Under the pieces are notes generated by a model, which did not search any database, was not told the origin of the DNA, and saw only the letters and a program-made list of their open reading frames with translations. This document shows, one piece after another, positions 9,635-20,915 of a stretch of DNA of 64,000 nt (positions within the stretch are counted from its first letter, which is position 1; each line of letters opens with the position of its first letter). The stretch comes from Brachynemurus nebulosus (Eukaryota > Arthropoda > Insecta > Neuroptera > Myrmeleontidae), in contig JAPWDM010000021.1 of NCBI GenBank assembly GCA_035578155.1, positions 4,941,704-5,005,703 on the forward strand. The letters run 5' to 3'. Made by a program: the position numbers and the translations under genes.

Positions 9635-10057
9635 ATGGATAAGTTTGGTCGTGTGCGTAACAGAAAGATAATTATAGACAAGTACGGCCTAGCGCATGAC
9701 AAAAGTATTAAAAAGGAACTGCTTAAACAAATTGGATTGAAGTTGACACGTATGGGAAACTATGATATTGGACACAGACAATTGACAAATGTAAGAGATC
9801 CGGCCGATGATCAAGATGTGGTAAATTTAAAATTTTTAAAAAGTTTTGTAGAAGAACAGTTAGCTGCAGGAACAGCAAAGCTACCCGATTCTTTTATAAT
9901 TCATACACAAGAAGTAATAAAGGTATTAGATCAACGACTGTCGAAGGTTGAACGAGGGTTTGGCGAGATCTTAAAGTTTTATGAAGAGATTAATGAAGAA
10001 CTTGTTAAACTAACCACAATAAAAAGTAAAAATGAGCAAATGGCAAGTGGTATGTGA
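9635..10057 (+). CDS. Coiled-coil protein with a tail-fibre-like motif
   Basis: A 140-residue protein starting MDKFGRVRNRKIIIDKYGL. Residues about 49-66 read QLTNVRDPADDQDVVNLKFL, which matches the L-x-N-V-x-D-P-x3-Q-D-x-V-N-x-K-x-L pattern frequent in phage tail fibres, where it precedes a trimeric shaft. The C-terminal 70 residues (KVLDQRLSKVERGFGEILKF) form heptads suited to a coiled coil. A trimeric spike or fibre base is a reasonable inference from this combination. The end overlaps the integrase remnant, so the natural C-terminus, perhaps with a receptor-binding head, may have been lost. Confidence 0.55.
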   Translation: MDKFGRVRNRKIIIDKYGLAHDKSIKKELLKQIGLKLTRMGNYDIGHRQLTNVRDPADDQDVVNLKFLKSFVEEQLAAGTAKLPDSFIIHTQEVIKVLDQRLSKVERGFGEILKFYEEINEELVKLTTIKSKNEQMASGM

Positions 10058-10686
10058 ACTACACAGGCCAGCGCGAAAGAATTTTCCACGGAGACATGTG
10101 ATCGTGAAAGGAATTGATGATCTTTGGCAGTGTGATTTAATTGAAATGGGTACTTATGCATCAGTGAATAAAAACTACAATTACCTGTTAACAATAATTG
10201 ACGTGTTCTCGAAACGGGCGCGGCGATACCAGTAAAAAATAAAACTGCAAAAGAGGTGACAGCTGGAAACATATAACAAATAAAATGCGACCGCGCGATG
10301 TAACACCAAGCAAGGAGAATATGCTTCTTTCAACTGTTTACAATTATGCACAAACTGCCGCTAAACCAAAATATAAAGTTGGTGATATTGTTCGTATTAG
10401 CAAGTATAAATCCCAATTTGACAAAGGATATCTACCATCATGGTCAACTGAACTTTTTAAAATAATTAAGGTACAATTAACTAACCCGATTACGTACCTA
10501 TTAGAGGATTATCAAGGTAATCCAATACAAGGCGGTTTCTATAACGAAGAACTCCAGAAAGTGAAGTATCCGGATATGTATTTAGTGGAAAAGGTGTTGA
10601 AAAAGAAGAATGATAAAATATATGTGAAATGGCTTGGATTCGGAAATGATCACAACTTATGGATATCGTCATCCCAGTTAATATAA
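10032..10686 (+). pseudogene. Retroviral-type integrase with chromodomain, catalytic core deleted
   Basis: The first part (10032-10235) reads ELHRPARKNFPRRHVIVKGI, then DLWQCDLIEM with the first catalytic Asp, then YLLTIIDVFSK, the Polinton integrase signature. A frameshift follows: PVKNKTAKEVTAG lies in another frame to about 10266. The next sequence (10285-10686) is already the C-terminal part: PKYKVGDIVRISKYKSQFDKG SH3-like domain, then MYLVEKVLKKKNDKIYVKWL, a chromodomain. The second Asp and the Glu of the DDE triad are missing, so about 100 residues are deleted near 10266-10284. The zinc-binding N-terminus is also absent. The chromodomain is known in Polinton integrases and may guide insertion. 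Confidence 0.85.
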
Positions 10687-10741
10687 ATATGTTAAACCAT
10701 CGTATTCATCAGTCATTTTTGGTGAAACTGTAGCAGCAACA

Positions 10742-11326
10742 ATGGAAGCAGTGGAAAAAACCATCCAAGACCACATAACAATGGAAAAAAACAGTGTACG
10801 ACGTCGATTTTTGAATAAAATGCTTGATAATGCTATTAGAATGCGTGATGTCGAAACAGTTAGATTTATTTCAATGAAGGAGCGCGAACTTTTCTGTCCT
10901 GGAAAAATAACAGTTGGAATTAAACACAATACATCTAGAGAGGTGTTGGAAATATTATTCAACTATACCTTCGAAACGAATGAAAACTTTGTATCTGAAC
11001 TTGATTCGCTTAAAGATGTTGTTACAAATTGGTTACGAGCAGCTGTAGAGTATGCTCGACCAGAACTGTTGAAATTTGTGTTGGACATAATTAAAAAATA
11101 CGGCATTCAAGGCGTGTGTCTGAACAAAGAAGATGATGACGACAGCGATAACGAAGATAATTGTCTGATGTGTTGGATTTGGCAGAATATTGAAAAAGGC
11201 CGTAATGATCCGACAGCTCAACTTGGTTTTGAGTCAGGGCCGGACAGTGGTACTTGGCCTGCAGTTTGTCTTAAGGATTATTTAGACGTCGATAAATTAT
11301 TACGAGAACATTTATACATAAATTAG
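10742..11326 (+). CDS. Unknown Polinton protein, 194 aa
   Basis: An unbroken ORF starting MEAVEKTIQDHITMEKNSVR. The body is helical by composition, with repeated helix-turn patterns such as AIRMRDVETVRFISM and RAAVEYARPELLKFVLDII that resemble ankyrin-like or other alpha-solenoid repeats. An acidic patch (EDDDDSDNEDN) precedes NCLMCWIWQNIEKG, and a Cys is found before the tail. I do not recognise the family. It sits between integrase and the convergent PolB. Its integrity contrasts with neighbours. Confidence 0.55.
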   Translation: MEAVEKTIQDHITMEKNSVRRRFLNKMLDNAIRMRDVETVRFISMKERELFCPGKITVGIKHNTSREVLEILFNYTFETNENFVSELDSLKDVVTNWLRAAVEYARPELLKFVLDIIKKYGIQGVCLNKEDDDDSDNEDNCLMCWIWQNIEKGRNDPTAQLGFESGPDSGTWPAVCLKDYLDVDKLLREHLYIN

Positions 11327-11454
11327 ACATAATTTTTACATGTATTATTATTGTTTGTTAATAAAATCATAATGTTCTAGACGCATTATTATGATTTAGT
11401 AATAATAAAAACTTTAATAAAAATGATCATTTTTATTTTCCACCCCTTTACATT
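11327..11454. terminator. Convergent 3' ends with poly(A) signals
   Basis: AT-rich spacer between the plus-strand gene ending at 11326 and PolB on the minus strand. AATAAAA near 11360 on the plus strand and near 11400-11415, also AATAAA-like on the minus strand, could end both transcripts. Confidence 0.35.
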
Positions 11455-12099
11455 TTAATACAATTTACAATTAAAAAATAATAAATATAACTTATAATTT
11501 TTATAAATAGTAACTAAAGCTACAGGATCATCACCTTTTTTCACAATACAATAGGATTTGGCTTTTACACCGATAAATTTTTCAATAATTGTTCCAGAAC
11601 ACTCATCTTTAAATTTGCCAAGCACTTCTTTATTTAAACGAGGCAACCCATATATGTTGTCACTCGTAAAATCACTTGTGTCAAAATAAGCACTAATGTC
11701 TGGCTTAATATCAGCATAAAAGTCTTCTGTTTGTATTTGGTATATAAAACTGTCCGTGTCCATATACAACCACTTAACGTTATCACCATATTTTGGTTTT
11801 ATATACCCATAATGAAAATCATACATTAGTGTTTTCGACAATTCAAGAACACTAAATCCTACATATATTGGTTTGTTATAAATAACTTTTAAACGATTCA
11901 TTTGCACAATCACTAGGTTTTCATGTATAACCGACCGACTATGAAAGTTCGGTCTACTTATAAGAGTACTAGCACCCAACTTTTTACCAATATTCTCCCA
12001 ATGGGTAATTATACGCACATCCACACGTTTGTTAACGTTTTCCATTGTCTTGCCAAACACACTATTGTTCATTAGCTTATAAAAGTCTCCCCTTTTTCA

Positions 12100-12715
12100 C
12101 TGTTGGCACAGTTGCCTGCACGCGCAGTCTAACTAAGCAAGTGTTGACTACGTAAGCATGCAACCAACGCAACTGAAGTCAACAGAAAGATGCAGAATAG
12201 TACAATGAACAACATGCGTAGCACAGTCATAGACAATCGTAATATATGCGTAATATACTGTAGTTATATCTTATCTATGGGTCGTTTTACCGGATACATG
12301 ACCTATAATTAGTTTCATAAGAATGTGGACAAGTCTTGTAGCTCATTTTAAAGTTTTTTAGCATTGTAAAACAGACTATAGCAAATTAAACTATAGTAAC
12401 AAATTTTACTGATAAATTTAATGTTAATTTATCTTTTAATCATCATGAAAATATCAATTAAATTAGTTTATTTAAAGCTTAAAGTATAAATAACTTAAAA
12501 AGTGTCAAATTTTTTTTTGAAAATAAGAGTAGAACACGGAACGCACTACACAGACGAAAATACTCGAAAACTAACCTCAATCGTTCAAGCTTGCAGATCA
12601 TGTGCATATTTGCTTGCGCATGTAAAAATAGTGAACGGAAGGCATTTTGCATATAAAAAAATGAACATACGGTATGCGTCAATGCAGGCAACTGTGCAAA
12701 TAATGAAAACCCCCT
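12100..12715. mobile_element. hAT-like non-autonomous element in PolB
   Basis: CTTTTTCA stands at 12092-12099 and again at 12716-12723, an 8-bp direct repeat. Inside, GCACAGTTGCCTGCA (12106-12120) is repeated inverted as TGCAGGCAACTGTGC near 12683-12697. The inverted repeats are offset, the right one lying about 11 bp further inside, so one end has changed. PolB coding on both sides meets at this site, between motif A and motif B. No transposase. Confidence 0.75.
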
Positions 12716-14219
12716 CTTTTTCAAAATTATTTGTTGCTTTAGAGCGGAGTTCAGTGTTCAAGTCAATGTAGTTTTTAAGCCACGACGATTGATTAAATTG
12801 GAGCACACGATGTATTTTTGTTAATTTTAAACCATATTTGAGGCACTGTTTTAAACTGCAGTAATGAATAACATATTTCTTTTTATCAGAAACACTAGCT
12901 ATTAGTTTTCTGTTTTTTGATGTGATGTACGGCGGCTTCTCATTCTCCGGGCAGAATGGTAAATCTTCATGGTGGTCGTGAAGTGTTTTTGGATACTGAA
13001 GATCCACTTCCAGTATATAACCAACACCAGCGTCATCAGCGATCGTGGATACATCAAAGTCTTTCAATTCACTTTCCGAGACCCACTTGAAATCGTTGAT
13101 TGGTAAGTGCTGCGACATAGCCCATCCGGATAAGTTGTTCGCATCCAGGTATTGAATAAACGTTGACGGTTTTGTTGGATCATAATTCTCGCAGTACTTA
13201 TTATTAGCTTCGCTATAGCGTTCATAACACTGTGCTAAACCTCCACGCATTCCTTTTTGAATAAAATGTATCATGTCAATATCTGTGAGGAGTTCTAATT
13301 TCACTTGAGTATATTTTAACATGGCGTCCCAGCTCAGTCCCACGGCGCTAAAGTATTGACATAGATCCAATTGATACGTTCTCAAGCAAACGTCTCGAAA
13401 ATTCTCAGAAACATCTGTCAGTAAGAGTACGTCAGTTTTTAAATACAAAGCTGAATATTCGCCCAATGTTTCTGTTTCAAATTCGTGCCAGATTTGTTGT
13501 GCACGTTGATATTCGTTATCAGTGATATGTGCTGTATTTAGATTACTATAAAATGCCGACTTTGGTGGTAACGTGCGTTCTTCAAGACGTTCAACATTGT
13601 TAACATATTCATAAGGAAACACACCCTTTTCCTTAATTAAATTAAATTGGTGGTCTTCAGGATACGCCCGACGCACTTCAACAAACTGCTCCGGTTTCAG
13701 ATTATTAGCCAACTTGTCTAGACTGCTTGCTATAAATCGGAACGAATCGAAACGAAGTTGAATTGATTTTGTTTTTTTCGCATCATTTTCATCTACATTT
13801 TCATCATCTTCCACATAGTCATCTTCTTCTTCAACATCAGGTTCATTATCGCCATCATTATCATCTATTTTGATATGTTTGGTGAAGGAAATGTAGCGTT
13901 GTTTGTTGTTGGAAATGACATCAATTTTTTCTTTAGCTATACCAAATTCACGTACAACGAAATGAGCGTCGTTACCGGATAAATTGTGAAAGATTACGGA
14001 TATGAATTTTGGCAACTTGTATTGTAAATTACAATCATTGTGTGCAGCACCACGGAATTCACCAGTTAAATGATCATGGTCCCGCACACGATCTCCTCTT
14101 AATACATTACCACATATAAAACAGGTTGTTGCATTTATGTACTGCATTTGCTGGGCTGGTGTTAACGGTTTCATCGGCACTTGTTTGTCCAGAATACTGT
14201 GTAGACGTCTCGCTTCTTC

Positions 14220-17200
14220 TAGTGATGCGACTCGAGTAGGATTTTGTGACTCGAGACATTCGAGTAATTTTGCTACGTTACTCGAATTGTACTCGAGTTT
14301 TCGAGTCAGTCGAGTTAACTATTTTACTCCCTGCAACTCGAGTAAGATTTTTTTAAGCATTTTCAAATACCTTTATTGAATTAGTAATATGAGACACATA
14401 TACATATATTATAATATATTGTATACAGGCATTTGTTTTTAAGAATATATTGCTATGGTTCATTTCAGTTAAATTTAACCATGCTTCGTCACTTTGAATT
14501 TAAATAATTTCCGTTTCCTTGGCTTTATCTCTTTTATTATTGCATTTATGTAAATTTTAAATTTGCAGTTTATTTTTAGAAAATAATAAAAGATTGATTT
14601 GTTTCGAATATAAGAATTATTTAATTTTTTAACGAAAACTTAAGATTAATTGTATCTGAAATGAGGTATAACTGAAATTTGTTAAAATTCGGTAACGGTA
14701 AAAATCTGAATTTCACTTGTTAAATTGTGTATTTTTATTACAGAATTACTGGAAGTCTGCTTGAAAATAAAACATAATAATAATGCTTATTTACGTTAAA
14801 TTTAGTTGTGAATTATTTAAGGAAAGTCTTTTTTTTTCATAAATTAAAAATAATTTTTTTTTTGTTTGTTTAAATCTTTCAGTTTTATTTTTCTTATTTA
14901 AATATTTCAATTTTATTGACTAAAAAGTGGAAAAAATCAAGTTATCATTATATTTAAGTCAATTATCGGTGTAATCGATTATACCTCGATTAATATACCG
15001 ATTATAAGTAGATTACAATTATTAGTATATAATCGATTAATCGATTGGTAAAATAATCGACTCGGCACATCATTATTATACACCAATACTTTACTAGTAA
15101 TATTAACGAAAGCTAAATTCAAAATCACACGCATGTCACACATTCATAAAATAATATTCAATAGTTCAATCAACCTAATATGGTGCGACCACGATTAGAA
15201 AAAAGTGAGGGTAATAAAACTTTTAACGTTTAACACGTTAACGTTTATAAGAGATTATCACGGCACACCCAAACAAAACACTATTTTGATAAGTAATGTA
15301 CCAGTTACTGTTATACGGCATAAGGCACATATAGTGCCTAGACCACAGAATAATCAGAAACTAACTTGCTATCTCTCTACTACTGATACTTGCGTAGACA
15401 AAAAAATCTCCACTTTCCACCACTATGTTGTGTAGGTACACACTGTTTGTAGAGGTGTGGGTTTGATGTTTGCTTCTGTGTGAGTATATACACATACACT
15501 ACATAACACGTATTAGCGGACAGAGCAACGTGCAGTTCAAGCAATAATGGTCTTAACAATACATAACAAACATCGTGCATTCGGTGACCGACACCGATCA
15601 ACTAAATGCCTCAAGAGGTACTTGACACACTCCTGACACACTGCTATCTACATTTTTTTATACATACTCTTAGGGCTTGGCCTAGACATAGAATGAGTTT
15701 GTTTGTATACCGTAAACTGGGCTGAATCAGGGAAAGACGAGTAAATTGGAATAGAACAAAAATGTTATTCATGAGCTTAGTTAGCCTAACTTTAGCTAAC
15801 GAAGCTTGCGTCGTTACAAACCAGAGGGTTTTAATTAAAAAAATTAATATACATTAGACAGTATAGATCATAGAGATAATACAATAGAGCAGACAAGCCA
15901 ACAGAAATGCGTTGGTCCAACAAAAATAAATAAAAAATAACTGCACAGTTTTTATCTCTTTTTATTTTGAACTATGAACGCAGATGATGCAGTTGATTTA
16001 AATTATGCACCACATAAAAACTACTAATGCGCATGCGTCATGAAACAAAAATAGAAACAGTACAGATGTTTTCCATCTTTTTTTCTCCGTCCATAACCAC
16101 CACTTACAGTGCTGCATAAGAGTTGCCTACTCTACATGTACTATCTCTATGGTAAAAACATGATTCCCCAATCAATGAGTGAGTTTCTTATTTCATAATT
16201 TTTGAATGTGGCTGTACTTCAGAAATTAAGTATTTACACCGTAAGAAACCAGAAAACCCATGAATAAATATTTAAGGTGCATCAATTTTTTGACAAATGC
16301 CAGCTTTGTTAAACCATAATTTAATAATTATAATTATTCACTATTAACCCACATCCTGTCTCTATCCACTTCCAATGACACTACATTCGTTCTTTTATAC
16401 TTAACATAGCATCTCTATTAACCCACCTTCTGTTTCCATTCACTCCTATCACCCTATATTAATAATTATTGTTATTATGGCAATTATGCTGCGATTTTAA
16501 TTGATATTTTCAGATATGATGTTATATTTTGTTTCTAAAAACTTTATCTAAACTTTATCTATTTTCGTGTTCTTATGAATAAATTACTGTTTAATCGAAA
16601 TCTAAGTTGAAACACATATGAAAAAAGTACCTAAACTTTACGGTACATTACAGCAATAAAGACTGAATCATATTTACAGACACTGAACGTCATACACACT
16701 CACTGTGGCAGGCACGATAAATACTTGTTAATACTTTAATGCTTTTCTTATGAGTGTATTCTTATATAACGTAACGTAGCCGTACAGACACGGATACACA
16801 CTATGTATGAATATACTCATAAGAAAAACATTAAACAATATTAATTTATCGTGTCTACCATGATACGTGCCTGTGACATTCATTGTCTGTAGATATGAAT
16901 ACAGCTTAATTCGTGCAGCAGTAGTCACAACAATGTCAGTAGTAGTCAACCGACCGTCAACGTGTTAAACATACAAATCCTTTGAAAAGTTTTGTTATGC
17001 CGACTTTTTACTTGGCGTGGTCAGATTATACCTATTTATTGTTATCGTACCAAGTGCAAGTTTCAACCCGTCTCTTTGTTACTAGTGAAGTAACATCTGG
17101 CCCTCACCGTGTCTACTCGGTGTGCCGAGTTAGCTCGGCAACTCGAGTGCAATTGGTCTCGAGTAAAAAATTTTTTTCACTCGAGTACGAGTTCGACAAA

Positions 17201-17245
17201 TTCATTCGAATCACTCGACTCAACGTCATTCGAGTCGCATCACAA
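14220..17245. mobile_element. hAT-like element, 3.0 kb, with ACTCGAGT subterminal repeats
   Basis: The ends are TAGTGATGCGACTCGAG and, inverted, TTGTGATGCGACTCGA. GCTTCTTC lies at 14212-14219 and 17246-17253, a perfect 8-bp target duplication. Both ends carry clustered CTCGAGT/ACTCGAG words (14228-14345 and 17120-17240), as hAT elements use for transposase binding. PolB coding resumes cleanly on both sides. The interior has no transposase ORF. AATCGATT words cluster at 14965-15065 next to CGACTCGGCACATCA, which looks like the end of a second, nested hAT-like element. Confidence 0.8.
16664..16908. repeat. Imperfect hairpin, arms about 95 bp
   Basis: ACGATAAATACTTGTTAATA with CTTTTCTTATGAGTGTATTC on the left (16713-16761) pairs with GAATATACTCATAAGAAAAA and TTAATTTATCGTGTC (16809-16855). 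Outer parts CATATTTACAGACACTGAA and GTCTGTAGATATG also pair. Probably a foldback MITE inside the larger hAT-like element. Confidence 0.6.
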
Positions 17246-18810
17246 GCTTCTTCATCTAGTTTCTCCATAAAGACTTTGCCACAATTCGGTCCCCGGTATT
17301 GCACAAATTTATTTAAATTGTTGTCATATGAACACTTGATGTAATAAGCGAAACTGAACGGCTCGTGTATTTGCATAGTATTTGTGAACGATGTTGTTGG
17401 ATCTGGTGAGCATGTGTCGTATAGTTTCAAAATCGATTCAAAATCACAAAAAATTGTAAACGGAACTCGTAATTGTTTCTTAAAATTCTTAAACTTTAAT
17501 ATATGTTTCCCCAAGGTCGGCAATACTGTGCGAACACCAATGCAGTCGTTCTTCGAATGTTCGTCTAATCCCGCCTCAGTTCTGAAGAATTGCAAGCATC
17601 CATCGCAAATACACTTGGCTTCTTTGTGCTTTGAAAATTGATGACTAACAAGTCTGCTTAAATTCCGGATCCAGCAATAGTGACTGTTGTCACCATCTTC
17701 AATATATAGTAATTTAACATGTGTACCCCTCTTTTGTGTTGTATGATGTAACGGTCCAACAATACTTTTATCTTCCACACCGTAAACGTTAACACTGATA
17801 TTATTTAAAGATTCAAATAATTTAATATCCTTAATTTTAACTGGAAACTCGATTCCATCAAAATTTAGAACGGATGTATAATGCGGATAAGTTGAAATTC
17901 TTTTAGCTACGTCATCTCTGTCAGGTGGATACAAGGCTGATGAGACTGCCCATGCAAAGCATGCCTAATCATTGTTTTGAACATTAACGACCGTCTTCTT
18001 TCGTTTAATCCATGCTGGCAATTCAATGTAGGACGATGCTCGAATTGGATTATATTTGTTAATATTCACTTCCAAGTAATAAACTTGTTGAAGCATCCAG
18101 TCGGAACCGCGGGCCAGGAACTCCTCGCTTTTTGTTGTTATTACCGCCGCCATATTGTCATACATATCACTGATATTAGTTGACTCTGTTACAATCGAAT
18201 TCTTTGTATTAAACGACTTAATATCCAACGTCACAGACCCGTCTTTTTCATTTTTCGCATACAATCCGAAAAGTTCAAAGTTTGTTTTAAATGCTTTGTG
18301 TTTCCCCAGTTTCGTATCCAGCAACAGTAACACCTTCTCCTTGATTTCCTCCAAAAAATCTTCAACTGACTGAGAATTTCCACAACTCTTTACCCGGTAA
18401 CTAATTATGCGACTTTTAAAGGCACTGTGAACAATTTCTACATTTTCATTTCCCGTGCCGCAGCAAATTTTGTCTTTATGTGCAGTAGGTATATCAATAT
18501 CACAAACATCACAACGCTTTGTTCCAATTGGTTTCTGCACCTTTAGTTTCTTTAAGATACCGCCATTTTTATCATCAGCTGGACGCTTTGTTGAACCGCT
18601 ACTAGTAGATGGTTGAGCAGCTGTAGTCATCGTTTCATGGACATTTTTCATATGACGCATAAGTGCATCAGTCCGACTAAAGGATACATCACACTGACTG
18701 CACTTTAAAATTTTGTTTCCATGCTTGGTGTTGACATGCCAAGTTGATGCATCACGTCGTGTGAATGATGTTCCGCAATCCTGACATTTGAACATGATGA
18801 AATTTTTCAA

Positions 18811-19225
18811 AAAATTTAAAAATTATATTAATATATGAGAATTTAATTAAAAATTATTGTACTTACCAAACACTTTAAAAATAACACAATAAAACTACAA
18901 AGAATATTTAAAATATAATAATAAATTATGAAAAAATTAATAATTAGTTTACATCAAATATTTTTAATATAATTCAATAAAACAAAAAAGTAAACTGTTT
19001 ATTTTAAGATTTAAAGCAATTGGAACACTTTGTTTTCACAACTTTAACGATTGAATGGAAATGTATCTTTCCGTATCTGTACTGCCTTTTATATACAGAA
19101 TTATCATAAAATTAGCTGTACCCGGCAGCGTTTATTATGCGTATGCCATTAAAGGAAACAAAAATAATATAAATCAAGTAGGAAAAATATTTTACGACAT
19201 GATTTTTGATTTCTATTAACATATA
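18811..19225. other. AT-rich stretch right of PolB
   Basis: Non-coding. It should contain the right Polinton end; I see no terminal inverted repeat shared with the left border. GCTGTACCCGGCAGCG near 19113-19130 is the only GC-rich word. Confidence 0.4.
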
Positions 19226-20404
19226 CAGTAGACTCTCGATAACTTTCCTCTCGTTAACTTTCCTCATTAATCCTTTCCCCTTCACACGTACACTCACTAA
19301 TACTAGCATGGTGTCCTCTCCACAACTGTTACGTACGCACTATGGTTATTTATATGTACATCATGTACATCAAGTACATCTCAATTCATGATTTTGCATA
19401 CCTAGTGATATTCAGAAATAACTATGTATGTATTATAAAGTGGTTAAGTCAGAACTCTGTATGAAGTTTCAGTTAAGGTCACATAGATGCTAACACTTCT
19501 TACGTATTGTGGGTATTATGTATTACGTTATTTTGAGAAGCTTTTAATGACATTCTAATCGTTTTGGTATTAAAAATTTAATAAAATGCAATCGTATATT
19601 AGCTACTATAAATAAATTAAGTCCAGAAAGAAAGTTTGTAAATTATAAAGCGGTTTAAAATTCAAATATTTTAAAAAAATTAAATAATAAAATGTAATGT
19701 GTTATAATTTATAAGTGAAATTGCTCGTGTACAACATGAAACATGAAACATTGACGTGTACAACAATATAAAATTGTAAAATAAAATAAAATTTTAATAG
19801 AAATTTATAAATAAAATTGATTGCAATAGTGCATTAGTGTGCCATTAATATTTCGAATTTTCTCGAAACATGTGCATATGTGTTGTAGTTGTGGTTATAA
19901 TGGCTATGATTTACAATAACGCAATCACATGATGTAAGTCAGTGATCACAATTTTAAATTCCATAAAAATATTCCCAGATTTCTACCGGAAACTACTTAC
20001 ATTTTTTTATTTACATCGACTTAATAAATGTAATAATAGTGCACATTTTTTTGAAAACGTGTTGAATAAGTTTAAAAACAAAATGGAAACATGCCTTCAG
20101 AAAGTAATAATTTTGATAAATTATGTGAATCTGTTTGAATGTAGATGATGAAATTTTTTAATTTTCTCTCTTTTTAATCAGTTTTCATAATTAATTTCAT
20201 ATCTTTCAATTATATCTCTGTTAAAACTGTCAAAATCGAAACCAGTGTCGGCCATTTTGATAAATATTGGCACATTGCATAGTGTTGTATAGGTATGTAC
20301 CGCATGTATATAGACTAAAGAGTGGTGGCATTCGATAACTTTCCGTTTCCAAGAATTTTCTACCCCTAAAGCCCCGTAACCGGAAAGTTATCGAGAGTCT
20401 ACTG
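19226..20404. mobile_element. pogo/Tigger-like non-autonomous element
   Basis: CAGTAGACTCTCGATAACTT at the left end is matched inverted at the right end (AAGTTATCGAGAGTCTACTG). TA lies outside both ends (19224-19225 and 20405-20406), the expected target duplication. The phrase CAGTAGACTCTCG is, as I recall, typical of pogo/Tigger ends. The 1.18-kb interior holds only short ORFs and no DDE transposase. Confidence 0.85.
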
Positions 20405-20915
20405 TAATTAATGTATGTAGTCATAAAAAATATAAGCTTGTTTGCAAACAAAATATAATTTATGATAATTTTTATAAAATTAATGTCGCTGGAAAATGTG
20501 TAATTAACCATATAAGGTAAAAATATTTCTATCAGGAAAAACCTTTATTATTCGTATGTTATAATAAAACAAATTAATATAAATAAATCACGTAGAAAAA
20601 ATAAATTATTTCTTTTATATGAATTTTTAATTAAATAAGGAAATTGTTTGATATTTACTTAAAGGTCACGCATATTGTTAATGCTTCCTTAGTATTATTC
20701 AATGTCACTGACAATAGTATAAAAATTTATTATACGTGTGACATTTACTTAAAGATTTGCCGACGGCAACGAGGTGGCAGTATTTATTAAAAATTTTCTT
20801 TTATGAACTTCGGTCGTGTTAAGCTACTGGCGGACAAGAATAGTTTTTGTAGGTCATTAAGGTAGCAATTGAACTGTATATATTCAGGTTCAAAATTGAA
20901 AACAGATGTAGTCTA
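20405..20915. other. AT-rich spacer
   Basis: No gene seen. It could hold the promoter of the ORF at 20916; nothing specific stands out. Confidence 0.4.

Larger units (their letters stand above)
11455..18810 (-). pseudogene. Protein-primed family B DNA polymerase (PolB), split by two insertions
   Basis: The gene runs right to left. N-terminal part (17965-18810): two C2H2 fingers (FKCQDCGTSF, LKCSQCDVSF) and CDVCDIDIP. An in-frame TAG at 17965-17967 separates it from 17246-17964, which has CICDGCLQFF and Exo I (TIFCDFES). Central part (12716-14219): a zinc/HNH-like CFICG...RDHDHLTGEFRGAAH block, Exo II (HNLSGNDAH), Exo III (YLKTDVLLL), Pol motif A (EVDLQYPKTLHD). C-terminal part (11455-12099): motif B (MNNSVFGKTMENV) and motif C (YMDTDSF). 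The last residues (IYKNYKLYLLFF) are unlike the family, so the thumb end is lost. Two hAT-like elements (14220-17245 and 12100-12715) interrupt it. Not functional. Confidence 0.9.
2998..18900. mobile_element. Degraded Polinton/Maverick (adintovirus-like) element
   Basis: The gene set is diagnostic: protein-primed PolB, retroviral-type integrase with chromodomain, FtsK/HerA-type packaging ATPase, adenain-like cysteine protease, double-jelly-roll major capsid protein, minor capsid protein, pX-like and PLA2 proteins. Length (about 16 kb including 3.6 kb of later insertions) fits the family. Borders are approximate: the left is set by the end of satellite homology, the right by the end of the PolB ORF. 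No terminal inverted repeat starting AG was found by eye, so ends may be lost. Confidence 0.85.

Noticed and set aside
12479..12771. Overlapping ORFs on both strands at the PolB insertion
   Set aside because: They span the hAT-like insert and PolB and carry no motif of their own.
18811..19225. Right Polinton terminal inverted repeat
   Set aside because: No match to the left border region was visible on either strand.
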